A DNA stretch of 64,000 bases from Planctomycetaceae bacterium. Its GTDB lineage: Bacteria > Planctomycetota > UBA1135 > GCA-002686595. The position numbers and the translations under genes were made by a program. Within the stretch, counting starts at the first letter, position 1, and each line of letters starts with the position of its first letter. This document shows, one piece after another, positions 43,811 through 52,104 of the stretch. Under the pieces are notes generated by a model. It was not told where the DNA came from, searched no databases, and worked only from the letters and a program-made list of their open reading frames with translations. The DNA lies in NCBI GenBank assembly GCA_011525785.1, contig WYBT01000030.1, positions 186,001-250,000 on the forward strand, written 5' to 3'.

Positions 43811-44815
43811 ATGCGCACACTCCTGCTCGGAATCGCACTCACGCTGGCTGCCTGCAACTCAGCGCCGCGCGCGACGGCGCCGGCCCCTCGCGCGGCGCAC
43901 CTGGCGCGGCCGGTTCCGCTCGGCGCCGAGGGAGTGCGGCTCGACGGAACTCCGCTGTTCGCGCCTGCGCTTCCGGCGGCGGAGCAGGCGCGCCGCGTTG
44001 CGGCCCTCGACGAAGCGCGCAAGCAGTGGGAGGCCGCGCCGGAGGATCCCGAGGCCCTGATCTGGGTCGGCCGACGCCTGGGCTACCTCGGTCGGATGCG
44101 CGAGGCGCTCGACGTGTTCGCGATCGGAGTCGCGCGCTTCCCCAGCGACGCGCGCATGTTGCGCCACCGCGGCCATCGCTACATCAGCGTGCGCGAGTTC
44201 GAGCTGGCGCGGGCCGATCTGGAGCGCGCGGCGCAGCTCGTGCGCGGACAACCCGACCAGTCCGAGCCCGACGGACAGCCCAACGCCGCCGGAATTCCGC
44301 TCGAGACGCTGCACTCGAACATCCACTACCACCTGGGCCTGGCGAACTTTCTCCTCGGCGACTACGCCGCCGCGGAGCGCGGCTTCCGCGATGCGTTCGC
44401 AGCGGCGCGCAACGCCGACAACCAGTGCTCGTCGACGCACTGGCTGTACCTGTCGCTGCGCAAGCAGGGCAAGCAGGCCGAGGCGGCGCGCGCGCTCGAG
44501 CCCGTGCGTCCGATCCGCGACGTCGTCGAGTACCGCGGCTACTTCGAGTTGTGCCGCGGGTACCTGGGCGAGATGTCGCTAGACGAGGTCTTCGAACGCG
44601 CCAAGTCGCGCGGCGGCGTCGAGCGCGGGACCTGCGGCTTCGGCGCGGCGCTGTGGTGGGCCTTCGAAGGCGACGCCGCGCGTTCGACGAAGTTGCTGCG
44701 CGACGTCGTGCAAGGCGACAACCCGTTCGCCTTCGGCTTCATCGCCGCCGAGGTCGAACTCGCGAAAGCGCGCGACGCTGGGGGCCCCGGGAACTCGGCC
44801 CGCGCTTCACGCTGA
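43811..44815 (+). CDS. TPR lipoprotein
   Basis: A 334-residue lipoprotein (lipobox LTLAAC, Cys15). The mature protein has TPR-like repeats: 'DEARKQWEAAPEDPEALIWV' (in part), 'MREALDVFAIGVARFPSDAR' and 'LGLANFLLGDYAAAERGFRDAF'. The ATG at 43811 is supported by GAAGGA upstream and a TACCAT box. It probably scaffolds envelope proteins; the partner is unknown. It converges on the small membrane protein gene at a hairpin. Confidence 0.8.
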   Translation: MRTLLLGIALTLAACNSAPRATAPAPRAAHLARPVPLGAEGVRLDGTPLFAPALPAAEQARRVAALDEARKQWEAAPEDPEALIWVGRRLGYLGRMREALDVFAIGVARFPSDARMLRHRGHRYISVREFELARADLERAAQLVRGQPDQSEPDGQPNAAGIPLETLHSNIHYHLGLANFLLGDYAAAERGFRDAFAAARNADNQCSSTHWLYLSLRKQGKQAEAARALEPVRPIRDVVEYRGYFELCRGYLGEMSLDEVFERAKSRGGVERGTCGFGAALWWAFEGDAARSTKLLRDVVQGDNPFAFGFIAAEVELAKARDAGGPGNSARASR

Positions 44816-44836
44816 GCCGCTTCCGCGCGCCGGTCG

Positions 44837-44874
44837 CGAGCGCTGAGCTAGCGCGAAAGCTCGCGCAGCGCTCG
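44837..44874. terminator. Bidirectional hairpin between convergent genes
   Basis: CGAGCGCTG (44837-44845) pairs with CAGCGCTCG (44866-44874), with a short inner CGCG stem. It stands between the TPR lipoprotein (ends 44815) and the small membrane protein (ends 44880 on the other strand). No long U-tract is present. Confidence 0.5.
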
Positions 44875-44879
44875 TCGAG

Positions 44880-45197
44880 TCACTTGCGGCGCCCGCGCGC
44901 GCCGCGCGGCAGCTGCGCCTCCCAGCGCACGATGCGCAGCGCCAGGTAGATCGCCGCCGCGCCCGCGAGCAGTGCGCTCGCGCCGAGCAGGTTGATCCAC
45001 GGCGCCCAGTGCGGCGAAGGCTCGATGATCTTCGGGCCGCCCTTCCCGGAGTTGCCGGCGATCGGCAGTCCGACGAGCGCGAAGTAGACGCCCAGCCCGA
45101 TCGACCAGCGCGTGGCGCTGCGGATCATCGCGCGCAGCTCGTCGGCGCGCGTGGGCGAGTCGTGCTCCGCGGCTTCGATCCGGTTGTTCATACGCAT
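44880..45197 (-). CDS. Small two-helix membrane protein
   Basis: A 105-residue protein with a charged N-terminus, two predicted membrane helices ('WSIGLGVYFALVGLPIAG' and 'WINLLGASALLAGAAAIYLAL') and a basic C-terminus. No family is recognised. ATG at 45197 and 45191 and GTGs just upstream are all possible starts. It follows the radical SAM gene by 31 bases on the same strand, so the two may be co-transcribed, and it could anchor or assist that enzyme. Confidence 0.65.
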   Translation of the reverse strand: MRMNNRIEAAEHDSPTRADELRAMIRSATRWSIGLGVYFALVGLPIAGNSGKGGPKIIEPSPHWAPWINLLGASALLAGAAAIYLALRIVRWEAQLPRGARGRRK

Positions 45198-45228
45198 CAC
45201 CACTCGAGCGCTGCTCTGCGCGGGTTGC

Positions 45229-46314
45229 TCAGTCCTCGGCCCAGTTGCCGGCCAGCTTGCCGTCGCTCGCGAAGGTGCGCGACTTGCGCGAGTTGTAGAC
45301 GCTCACGAAGTACGTGCAGCGCCGGCACACCTCGGGGTAGTCGCCGCGTTCGTGGCGCTCGATCAATTCGGTGATCTTCGCGCCGGCCCAGATCTCGCTC
45401 AGCGGTTGCTCGTTGACGTTGCCCACGATCAGTTCCGCTTCGACGTCGCGGCAGGCGCAGGCGTTCACGCGGCCATCGGCGAGGATCACGGGCTTGGTGA
45501 AGAGCAGTTCGCAGGCGCCCCGCTTGTAGGGCATCTTGCGCGGCGCAAGTCCGACCTTCTCCAGCGCCTCGGGCGCGATCTTGCCGGCCCACGAGTCGTA
45601 GTCGCTCATGCCCGCGATCTCGACCAGCCCGCGCTTGCGGTAGGCGTCGATCGTTTCGAACAACTCGCCCGTGCAGTTGCTGTCCGGGCAGCGCAGAGCG
45701 AGCGTGAAGCGGATCTTGGTCTTCGTGCGCTCGGCGATCTCGAGAAAGGCCAGCACGGCGTCGCGCGCGGCCTCGAACTTCTCGACGCCCATGATCGTGT
45801 TCCACGTCTCGCGGTCGAAGCCTCCCCACGAGACGTGCACGTGCAGTTTCGAGGCGTAGCGCATCAGGCGCTCGCTCTTGTCGGGCGTCATCAGGATCGC
45901 GTTGGTGTAGAAGCTGATGCCCTTGACTTGCTCGAGCGCCAGCAGGTGGTCGAGGCGCTCGAACACGTGCTTGTCGACGAACGGATCGCCGACGATCGGC
46001 GTGAGCGACACGTGCTGGCCGCCCATGTCGAGGTACTGCTGCACGACGCGCGTGAAGCTCTCCATCGACATCGTCTGCTTCTTGCGCTCCATCTGCGGAT
46101 AGGCGCAGAACACGCAGCGCGCATTGCAGATGTTCGTGCCCTCGACGTGCAGGCCGCGCGGGATACGGCGCAGGCGCTCGAGCCGTTCGCGAATCTCTCG
46201 GCGCGCCGTCAGGCGGTGCCACTCGGTGTTGGTCGCGTCGGCGAGGTGGCGTGCCGCGGCGCGCGCGCCGGGAGGGAGCAGCGCTCGAACCAACTTGCGC
46301 GCGGGGGATGCCAT
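45229..46314 (-). CDS. Radical SAM enzyme with SPASM domain
   Basis: A 361-residue radical SAM protein. The [4Fe-4S] motif is 'CNARCVFC' (Cys63, Cys67, Cys70). 'MGGQHVSLTPIVGDPFVD' matches the GGE-like SAM-binding strand. The C-terminal region has 'CELLFTKPVILADGRVNACA' and a final 'CRRCTYF', the cysteine pattern of a SPASM domain that holds an auxiliary cluster. SPASM enzymes modify peptides or lipids or carbohydrates. There is no precursor peptide or sulfatase next door that would mark it as an anaerobic sulfatase-maturating enzyme. A TAGACT hexamer lies 12 bases before the ATG. Confidence 0.88.
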   Translation of the reverse strand: MASPARKLVRALLPPGARAAARHLADATNTEWHRLTARREIRERLERLRRIPRGLHVEGTNICNARCVFCAYPQMERKKQTMSMESFTRVVQQYLDMGGQHVSLTPIVGDPFVDKHVFERLDHLLALEQVKGISFYTNAILMTPDKSERLMRYASKLHVHVSWGGFDRETWNTIMGVEKFEAARDAVLAFLEIAERTKTKIRFTLALRCPDSNCTGELFETIDAYRKRGLVEIAGMSDYDSWAGKIAPEALEKVGLAPRKMPYKRGACELLFTKPVILADGRVNACACRDVEAELIVGNVNEQPLSEIWAGAKITELIERHERGDYPEVCRRCTYFVSVYNSRKSRTFASDGKLAGNWAED

Positions 46315-46326
46315 GGGCCATCTGGG

Positions 46327-46332
46327 AGTCTA
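46327..46332 (-). promoter_or_regulatory. Putative -10 box (TAGACT)
   Basis: Reverse-strand TAGACT lies twelve bases from the radical SAM ATG, leaving a leader of about five bases. Confidence 0.4.
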
Positions 46333-46471
46333 CTCGCCCAACCCACACGTGCTCCCACGACACGGGGCTGGCGCGTCGCCGCGAGGCGCCGACGTGAGCA
46401 CGCGACGAGCGGCGCACCCGATCACGACCGGGGTGCGAGGAAAGGCGCGAGCCGATTGCGATCAAAAGCGC

Positions 46472-46506
46472 GACGCCCCCAGCGCGTTGCGCGCGCTGGG
46501 GGCGTC
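46472..46506 (-). terminator. Strong intrinsic terminator after the hydrolase-like gene
   Basis: GACGCCCCCAGCGCG (46472-46486) pairs perfectly with CGCGCTGGGGGCGTC (46492-46506) around a 5-base loop, giving a 15-bp stem. On the reverse strand it is followed by GCGCTTTTGAT, a short U-tract. It begins 24 bases after the stop of the hydrolase-like gene. Confidence 0.85.
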
Positions 46507-46530
46507 CGTGTGCCGATGGATGGCTCGCGC

Positions 46531-47406
46531 TTACTTGGCCTTCTTGAGCATGGCCTTGTCGGCCAGGAACTTCGCGATCTGCGCGGTCAGGTTCTTGTCG
46601 ATCTCGGTCGGGGTGCTGACGGCCACGCCCTTGAACACCGCGATCTCGATGTACTTCATCCCGTCGTTGGCCTTCTCGCCTTCGGCGGCGATGGCCTGGG
46701 CCGAGCTCTGCGACTCCTTGGTCGCGGCGATCAAGGTCGGCAGGCCCGCGAGGGCTTCGATGTCCTTGGCCAGGTTGAAGCCCAGTTGCTCGCGGGGCGG
46801 GTCGAGCAGCACCAGCGCGCGAACGGTTTCGTCGCGCGTCGCGTGGCGGACAACCAGAGTGCAGCCGGCGCGATCGCCGACCATGCACACGTTGGAGGAG
46901 TGCACACCCGACTGCTTGGCGAGCCAGGCTGCGCCGCCGCGCAGGTCGCGCAGTGCGAAGGCCCAGGTGCGCGTCTGCTCTTCCTCGGTCAGCTCGGTCC
47001 AGGGCTTGTCCTTCCCCACGCTCTCGCCGTGGCCGCGCAGATCGAGCGCGAGCACCGCGAAGCCTTGCTTGTGGAGTCGGGCGGCCACTTCGGCCAGGTC
47101 GTCCCGCTTGCCGCCCGGCTGGTGCACCAGGACCACGCCGGGAGCGATCTGCCCGCTCGCGGCCTTGGGCGCCCAGAACGAGCCGACCAGTGCGCGCTTG
47201 TCCTCAGCGGCGGGGATCTCGACGCGTTCGCCGGCGTTGCTGCGCGGCGCGCTCGCGGCGGGGGCCGAGTCCGCCGGCCGTGCGGCAGCTGCCGCGGCAG
47301 CGGCGCTCGGGCTGGTGCGCGAACCGTCCTGGGCGCTCGCGAACACGGACAACGGGCCCATGACGCACAGCACAGCAGCCAAAGCCATCGACGGGTGCGA
47401 AGCCAT
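46531..47406 (-). CDS. Alpha/beta-hydrolase-fold secreted protein lacking the nucleophile
   Basis: A 291-residue protein with a signal peptide (cleaved near 'VFASAQ') and a Ser/Ala-rich linker. The alpha/beta-hydrolase domain resembles dienelactone hydrolase-type proteins: 'GVVLVHQPGGKRDDLAEVA', 'AVLALDLRGHGES'. The nucleophile elbow, normally GxSxG, reads GDRAG with Arg179 in the serine position, and no catalytic His is visible near the C-terminus. It is therefore likely non-catalytic and may bind a ligand or lipid. The ATG at 47406 is taken; longer upstream frames are shadows. It ends at a strong terminator. Confidence 0.75.
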   Translation of the reverse strand: MASHPSMALAAVLCVMGPLSVFASAQDGSRTSPSAAAAAAAARPADSAPAASAPRSNAGERVEIPAAEDKRALVGSFWAPKAASGQIAPGVVLVHQPGGKRDDLAEVAARLHKQGFAVLALDLRGHGESVGKDKPWTELTEEEQTRTWAFALRDLRGGAAWLAKQSGVHSSNVCMVGDRAGCTLVVRHATRDETVRALVLLDPPREQLGFNLAKDIEALAGLPTLIAATKESQSSAQAIAAEGEKANDGMKYIEIAVFKGVAVSTPTEIDKNLTAQIAKFLADKAMLKKAK

Positions 47407-47786
47407 GTGGAGTGTGGGGGCGTGAACTGGAGTCTTCGGTGCTTGGGTGGGGGAGCTGGAGCGCAGCGAGCTTTCGATCCGGGGTCTGTCGCGGGAAGGG
47501 GACGCGACCCGCGGTCGTGATCGGTAGGCGCTCTGAGATTCGTATCTGCGGTCGGAGGCGTTCGTCAGTTGGAAACGTGACGACGGCGGAAGGAGCTTTG
47601 GACTGCGACGGGGTCGCGCCAATACAACGCTCCGCGCCCGCCGCGCGTCGCCTCCGGTCGCCGTGTGGAGCGGCTCGGATCGGCGACGCTCGAATGACAG
47701 CGGTCGCGGAACTTGCAACTTACTGTAGTTGTTACGTCCCGGTAGGCAACCGGTGCACGTGGCAAAAAGTCGCTTTCGCCCGCGTG
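47407..47786. other. Long leader between the helicase and hydrolase-like genes
   Basis: 380 bases with no credible ORF. The only candidate promoter on the reverse strand is TTGCCT (47744-47749), 16-base spacer, TACAGT (47722-47727). This would give a leader of about 310 nt for the hydrolase-like gene. The AT-richer block around 47712-47740 supports a promoter here. The transcribed leader could hold a small RNA or structure, but I identified none. Confidence 0.4.
47722..47749 (-). promoter_or_regulatory. Putative sigma-70-type promoter (TTGCCT-16-TACAGT)
   Basis: Both a -35 and a -10 element are visible on the reverse strand, in contrast to most promoters in the window, where only a -10 is seen. 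It lies directly downstream of the helicase gene and faces the hydrolase-like gene. Confidence 0.35.
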
Positions 47787-49826
47787 TCAGCCCATCTCGA
47801 GCTGCCGGCGCGCGTCGACCTCGTCGCGGTTGAGCAACCCAGCGGCCTCGCTCAAGCGCTCGCGCAGATCCCAGCTCGGATCGATCGCATGGCGGGTCTG
47901 GCGCATGAGCTGGATCGCCATGCGGAAGGCGCGCACGACATCGCCCAGGCTCGCGGCGGTGGTTTGCGCGAGCTGTTCCATGCTCGCCCCCTCGCACCAG
48001 GCGATGACCGCCTCGGTCAGGCCCCAGTCCGGCAGCTTCATGGGCGAGGGAATCTCCTGCTCGGCTTCCAATTGTGCTGCGGGGGCCAGGCAGTGCATCA
48101 CGTGCTTGCGCTCGCCGCCGAACATGCTGCCCGGCACGTAGGGCGCGTTTCGCCGTCGCTCCTGATGGATCAGCGCGACGAACACGACCGCCAGCGCGGT
48201 GGGCGAGAGCGCCTCGAGCGCTCCGCGGAAGAGCAGCTCGGTGACCTGCAGCTCGTACCCGTTGAGCCCGGCGGCGATCCGGCCGCGCGCAGTCAACTCC
48301 GAGGGCGTTTCGAAGTAGTGCAGCGCGTCGAGCACTGAGAGGTGCGCGTCGACGAAGGCGCGCTGACGGCGGCGGTTGCGCTCCTGCGACTTGGGGGATC
48401 CCGAGCGGCTCTGGAACTGGTTGAAGGACTTCTCCCAGGCTGTGTAGAGGCGCTCGCGCCCCAGCCGCGGAGTGAGGTGCAGCAGGCTGGAGTAGGACAG
48501 CAGGAAGCGGCTCATCACCGGCTCGGGCGCGCCGCAGGCGATGCGCTCGAGCGGTGCGCGCGCGAGGCTCTCGGGATCGAGCACGGAGTACACCAGGCCT
48601 TCGGTGTCGATGCCCTGACGCCCGGCGCGGCCGGCCATCTGTTGGTACTCGCGGCTGCGCAGCCAGTCGACCGACACGCCGTCGAACTTCGCCAGCGAAT
48701 GGAACACCACCGTGCGCGCGGGCATGTTGATCCCCAGCGCAAAGGTCTCGGTGGTGAACAGGAGCTTGAGCAGCCCCGAGGTGAACATGCGCTCCACCAG
48801 TTCCTTGTCGATCGGCAGCAGTCCGGCGTGGTGGTAGCCGATGCCGCGCCGCCCCATGCCGAGGATCTCGCCCTCGAGCGTGGAGGGCGGCAGTTGGAAG
48901 GTCGTGAGCAGCTCCTGTTGCAGTCGGTCCATCGCCTCGCGCTCGGCGGGATCGAGCAGTGCGCGCTGGGCGTTGCGCCGCGCCAGTCGTTCGCAGTCCT
49001 TGCGGCTGAAGGCGAACACCAGCGCGGGCAGTGCGCCTTCGCGTTCGAGCAGGTCGAGCAAGCGCTCGGTGGCGCGCGCCGGGTCGGGGCGGTGCGCGCC
49101 GCCCTGTTCGCCGCCGCGCTCGCGCCGGCCGCTGCGCTTTCGCCTCTTCCCGTGTCCCGCACCGGCGCCGACGCGCGCCTGGGCCGCCAGCGCGGGCGCG
49201 TCGCGCAACTCGCCTGCCTGCGTGCCGGTCCAGATGCGGTGGTGCAGCGGCACGGGCCGCGCGTGGGTCTCGATCACTTCGATCGGGTGCTCGCGGATCT
49301 GCTCCAGCCAGCGTCCCAACTCGAAGATGTTGGGCACGGTGGCCGACAGGCACACCAGCCGCATGCGCGGCGGCGCGAAGATCAGCGACTCCTCCCACAC
49401 CGAGCCGCGCTCGGAGTCGTCGAGGTAGTGGACTTCGTCGAAGACCGCGAACTCCACGTCGGCCAGTTGCTCGGGGCTCTCGAAGATCTCGTTGCGCAGG
49501 ATCTCCGTGGTCATGATCAAGACCTGCGCGCGCGGCTGGATCGTCACGTCGCCGGTCAGCAGGCCTACATCGAGTCCGGCGTGCTTGAAGTCGCGGTACT
49601 TCTGGTTCGAGAGCGCTTTGACCGGCGAGGTGTAGACGCAGCGCTTGCCGGCTGCGATGGCGCGCTCCATGGCGTACTCGGCGACCAGCGTCTTGCCCGA
49701 ACCCGTCGGGGCGCCGACCAGCACGTTCTTGCCGGCTTCCAGCGCCTCGACCGCGCGCACTTGGAACGGGCTCAGTCGGAAGCCGCGCCAGTGCCGCGCC
49801 GGGCGCTCGTCGGAGTCGGTTTGCAT
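47787..49826 (-). CDS. Ski2/Mtr4-like DEVH-box RNA helicase
   Basis: A 679-residue superfamily 2 helicase. Walker A is 'GAPTGSGKT' (38-46) and motif II is DEVH (130-133). 'TSPVKALSNQKYRDF' (motif Ia) and 'VCLSATVPN' (motif III) follow, and motif VI is 'EYQQMAGRAGRQG'. Residues about 215-260 form a basic, arginine-rich insertion between the two helicase lobes. The C-terminal third (helical, 'ELTARGRIAAGLNGYELQVT') matches the DSHCT-type region of Ski2/Mtr4 proteins. Such proteins unwind RNA and feed exonucleases in eukaryotes; bacterial members are less studied. The ATG at 49826 starts just before the Q-motif. Confidence 0.88.
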   Translation of the reverse strand: MQTDSDERPARHWRGFRLSPFQVRAVEALEAGKNVLVGAPTGSGKTLVAEYAMERAIAAGKRCVYTSPVKALSNQKYRDFKHAGLDVGLLTGDVTIQPRAQVLIMTTEILRNEIFESPEQLADVEFAVFDEVHYLDDSERGSVWEESLIFAPPRMRLVCLSATVPNIFELGRWLEQIREHPIEVIETHARPVPLHHRIWTGTQAGELRDAPALAAQARVGAGAGHGKRRKRSGRRERGGEQGGAHRPDPARATERLLDLLEREGALPALVFAFSRKDCERLARRNAQRALLDPAEREAMDRLQQELLTTFQLPPSTLEGEILGMGRRGIGYHHAGLLPIDKELVERMFTSGLLKLLFTTETFALGINMPARTVVFHSLAKFDGVSVDWLRSREYQQMAGRAGRQGIDTEGLVYSVLDPESLARAPLERIACGAPEPVMSRFLLSYSSLLHLTPRLGRERLYTAWEKSFNQFQSRSGSPKSQERNRRRQRAFVDAHLSVLDALHYFETPSELTARGRIAAGLNGYELQVTELLFRGALEALSPTALAVVFVALIHQERRRNAPYVPGSMFGGERKHVMHCLAPAAQLEAEQEIPSPMKLPDWGLTEAVIAWCEGASMEQLAQTTAASLGDVVRAFRMAIQLMRQTRHAIDPSWDLRERLSEAAGLLNRDEVDARRQLEMG

Positions 49827-50025
49827 GAACGGTCTGTTGCGCGGTGACGCGGCGGATTGGCGCTGTCGCGCTTGAGGTGGGCGAGCGTATCCCGTATCTA
49901 CACACGCGTCGACCACGTGCGCGGCGCGCACGAAAGCGCTCGTCGATCGCGAGCGTCGCCGCCTCGAGCGTTCTTCGAGATCCAACCCGCGCGCCCGCAC
50001 TCAACGCCCTGCCCACCGAGCGACC

Positions 50026-50274
50026 ATGGAAGCCCTCAGCCCCGCGAAGATGCAAGCCCAGTTGCAGCGCTCACTCGCCAGCTTGAAGCTGGTCTCGCGC
50101 CTGCTCAGCCACGAATTGCACGCACAGTCGAGCAGCAAGTCGCTCAACCTCTCGCGCGACGCCGTGCTCGAGATCCAGACCGTGATCGATCTGTTCATCG
50201 AAGAGGCTTCGCGGCGGCCGAACACCACCGCCGCGGCCGACTCCACGTTGCTCGCGACGCGCTCGGTCAACTGA
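50026..50274 (+). CDS. Small helical protein of unknown function
   Basis: An 82-residue protein, mostly two or three amphipathic helices with heptad-like leucine spacing ('LQRSLASLKLVSRLLSHEL', 'AVLEIQTVIDLFIEEA'). No signal peptide or known domain is seen. ATG at 50026 is the only plausible start. It is divergent from the helicase gene. The coding bias is good, so it is probably a real gene, and the coiled-coil look suggests oligomerisation or protein binding. Confidence 0.6.
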   Translation: MEALSPAKMQAQLQRSLASLKLVSRLLSHELHAQSSSKSLNLSRDAVLEIQTVIDLFIEEASRRPNTTAAADSTLLATRSVN

Positions 50275-50426
50275 AGTTCGCGCGAGGTCGCCCCGCGCCC
50301 CGCTCGACCCAGCGCCGTTGAATCGTCAGGCGGCGGACGAGCGCGCGCCGCGACGACCGGCGCCCGTACTCCCCAGCTCCTTCACCTCGAGCGCCGCGAA
50401 GGCCACCGCCTGAGGCGCCAGCACGC

Positions 50427-51500
50427 ATGGACGCGAGCGAATCACTGGGACGCGCACCGCTGCCGCGCGACCTGCCGGCTGCTGAAGCCTGGCCCAGCGC
50501 TGTCGTGTTGGAGAGCTCGGCGCCGGCCAGCCGTGGAGCGCGTTGGGGGCTGGCCACCCTGCTGCTCGCGCTGCTGGCCATCGCGTGGTTCCTCTACTCA
50601 CTCCAGCGGCACGTCGACGCCGCCGCGTTCACGCAAGTCGAGCTCGGCGCCGTGCGCGTCGACAGCGGTCCTGGCTGGGTCGATGCGCGCTGGCCGGACT
50701 GGCTGCGCGCGCGATTGGCGCAGTTGCCGCCGCTCGCTGCCGACGACGAAGGCGCGCCCGATGCGGTGCGCACGGCGCTCGAGGAACTGCCCTTCGTGGC
50801 CGAGATCGGGCCCGTGCGCGTGCTGTGGCCCGACGGGTTGCGCATCGATGTGCGCTGGCGCGAGCCGCTGGCCGCAGTGCGCGTCGGCAGCGCGTTCGCG
50901 CTGGTCTCCAGCGAGGGCGTGGTGCTGCCCGGCGAGTGGAGCGCGCCTCCGGCGCGCGAGTTCGGGTTCTTCCCCGTGATCGGTGCTCCGAGCGCCGCGC
51001 GCGCCGAAGTGTTCAGCGGCGCCTGGCTCGAGGCCGACGTGTGGCACGACGGCCTGTCGGTGGCGCGGGCCTTGAACAGTTGGCTCGGGGCGGACGACTG
51101 GCTGCGCGCGGGCCGCATCGTGATCGACGCGCAGCGGGCGCGTCAGGCGAGCGTCGACGAACCGGGCGTCGTGCTGTGGCTCGAAGGCGGCCGGCGCGCC
51201 TACTTCGGTCGTTCGCCCAACCTGGGCGAACCCGGCGAGCTGCCCCCCGAACGCAAGTGCGCTTCGCTGTCGCGCGCGCTGCGCCTGCTCGACAGCGGGC
51301 CGTCGTACTTCGACTGGGAACTGGTCGACCTGCGCTGGGATCGGCCGGAACTCCTGCCGCGCGGCGGCTGGCAGCCCGACTCTCCCGCGGCGCCCGACCT
51401 GCGCGGTCCCGCTGCGACGGGCCCATCGCCGTCGAAGTCGTCGCCTTCGAGCTCATCGCCTTCGAACTCGAGTGGGCGCGCGCCTTCGGGCGTGCGCTGA
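50427..51500 (+). CDS. FtsQ/DivIB-like bitopic membrane protein
   Basis: A 357-residue protein with an N-terminal cytoplasmic tail, one membrane segment (residues about 39-58, 'WGLATLLLALLAIAWFL') and an extracytoplasmic domain. The block 'LPFVAEIGPVRVLWPDGLRI' followed by 'VRWREPLAAVRVGSAFALVS' and 'GVVLP' has the pattern of the POTRA/FtsQ domains of cell-division proteins (P-V-x-W-P-x-x-L-x-V-x-x-R-E-P). The C-terminal 40 residues are Ser/Pro-rich. The resemblance is by eye and not conclusive. It is first of three tightly placed forward genes. If it is FtsQ, it lies outside any division cluster. Confidence 0.55.
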   Translation: MDASESLGRAPLPRDLPAAEAWPSAVVLESSAPASRGARWGLATLLLALLAIAWFLYSLQRHVDAAAFTQVELGAVRVDSGPGWVDARWPDWLRARLAQLPPLAADDEGAPDAVRTALEELPFVAEIGPVRVLWPDGLRIDVRWREPLAAVRVGSAFALVSSEGVVLPGEWSAPPAREFGFFPVIGAPSAARAEVFSGAWLEADVWHDGLSVARALNSWLGADDWLRAGRIVIDAQRARQASVDEPGVVLWLEGGRRAYFGRSPNLGEPGELPPERKCASLSRALRLLDSGPSYFDWELVDLRWDRPELLPRGGWQPDSPAAPDLRGPAATGPSPSKSSPSSSSPSNSSGRAPSGVR

Positions 51501-51522
51501 CCCTCGCGCGGCGCGCGCCAGC

Positions 51523-52104
51523 ATGATTGCCGCGTTGAGCGCAGCCTTCACTTGCGCGCTCGCGCTGCTCGTCGTCGAGTCGCGCGAATCACGCCTGTGC
51601 TCCGCCGTGGCCCTGGTGTGGCTCGCGGCGGCGCCGCTGGTGCGCGCTTCGAGTGCTGCCCGCGCTGCTCTGATCACTTGCGCCGCTGCGCTGCCGTTCC
51701 ACGGGCTGGCGCTCACCGTCGATGCCAACGCTGGCGCGCCCACGCACGAGTCGCTGTCCATCGTCGCGCTCGCACTCGCTTGGAGCGCGCTGATCAGCGC
51801 GGGCGTCGCTCGAGCGGCGCACGCAGAGCGCGGCGGGGCGCAACTGGGATTGTGGCTGTGCGGCGCCTGGCTCGGACCGGCGCTGAGCATCGCCAGTCGC
51901 TCTGCGGGACAGACGTGGGACTTTGCGGCCTGGATGAACGCGTTGAGCGCGCCGTGGTGGTTGCTGGAGCACGCGCGCCTGGGCGGCGCGTCGAGTTGGT
52001 CGCGCGAGCTGGCGGGCGCGGCCGCGCCGAGCGCTTTGCCACTGCTCGTGTTTGCGTTGAGCGCGCGCCGTGGGCGCGTGCAAGGAGTCGCGCATGGCGC
52101 TTGA
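51523..52104 (+). CDS. Integral membrane protein of unknown function
   Basis: A 193-residue protein with about five hydrophobic segments ('ALSAAFTCALALLVV', 'AVALVWLAAAPLV', 'LALAWSALISAGVA', 'LWLCGAWLGPALSIA' and 'SALPLLVFAL'). No family is recognised. The ATG at 51523 is chosen over a frame-open GTG upstream because it starts at the first membrane helix. It lies 22 bases after the FtsQ-like gene and overlaps the next gene by 11 bases, so the three genes probably form one operon. Confidence 0.6.
   Translation: MIAALSAAFTCALALLVVESRESRLCSAVALVWLAAAPLVRASSAARAALITCAAALPFHGLALTVDANAGAPTHESLSIVALALAWSALISAGVARAAHAERGGAQLGLWLCGAWLGPALSIASRSAGQTWDFAAWMNALSAPWWLLEHARLGGASSWSRELAGAAAPSALPLLVFALSARRGRVQGVAHGA

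Noticed and set aside
45229..46314. Radical SAM enzyme as sulfatase-maturating enzyme for the two sulfatase-like proteins
   Set aside because: Neither sulfatase-like protein has the Cys or Ser of the C/S-x-P-S-R motif that such an enzyme modifies, and the gene is not adjacent to them.
47407..50055. Reverse frame extending the hydrolase-like gene upstream across the helicase gene
   Set aside because: The translation is Arg-rich shadow over the helicase; the signal peptide starting at 47406 fixes the true start.
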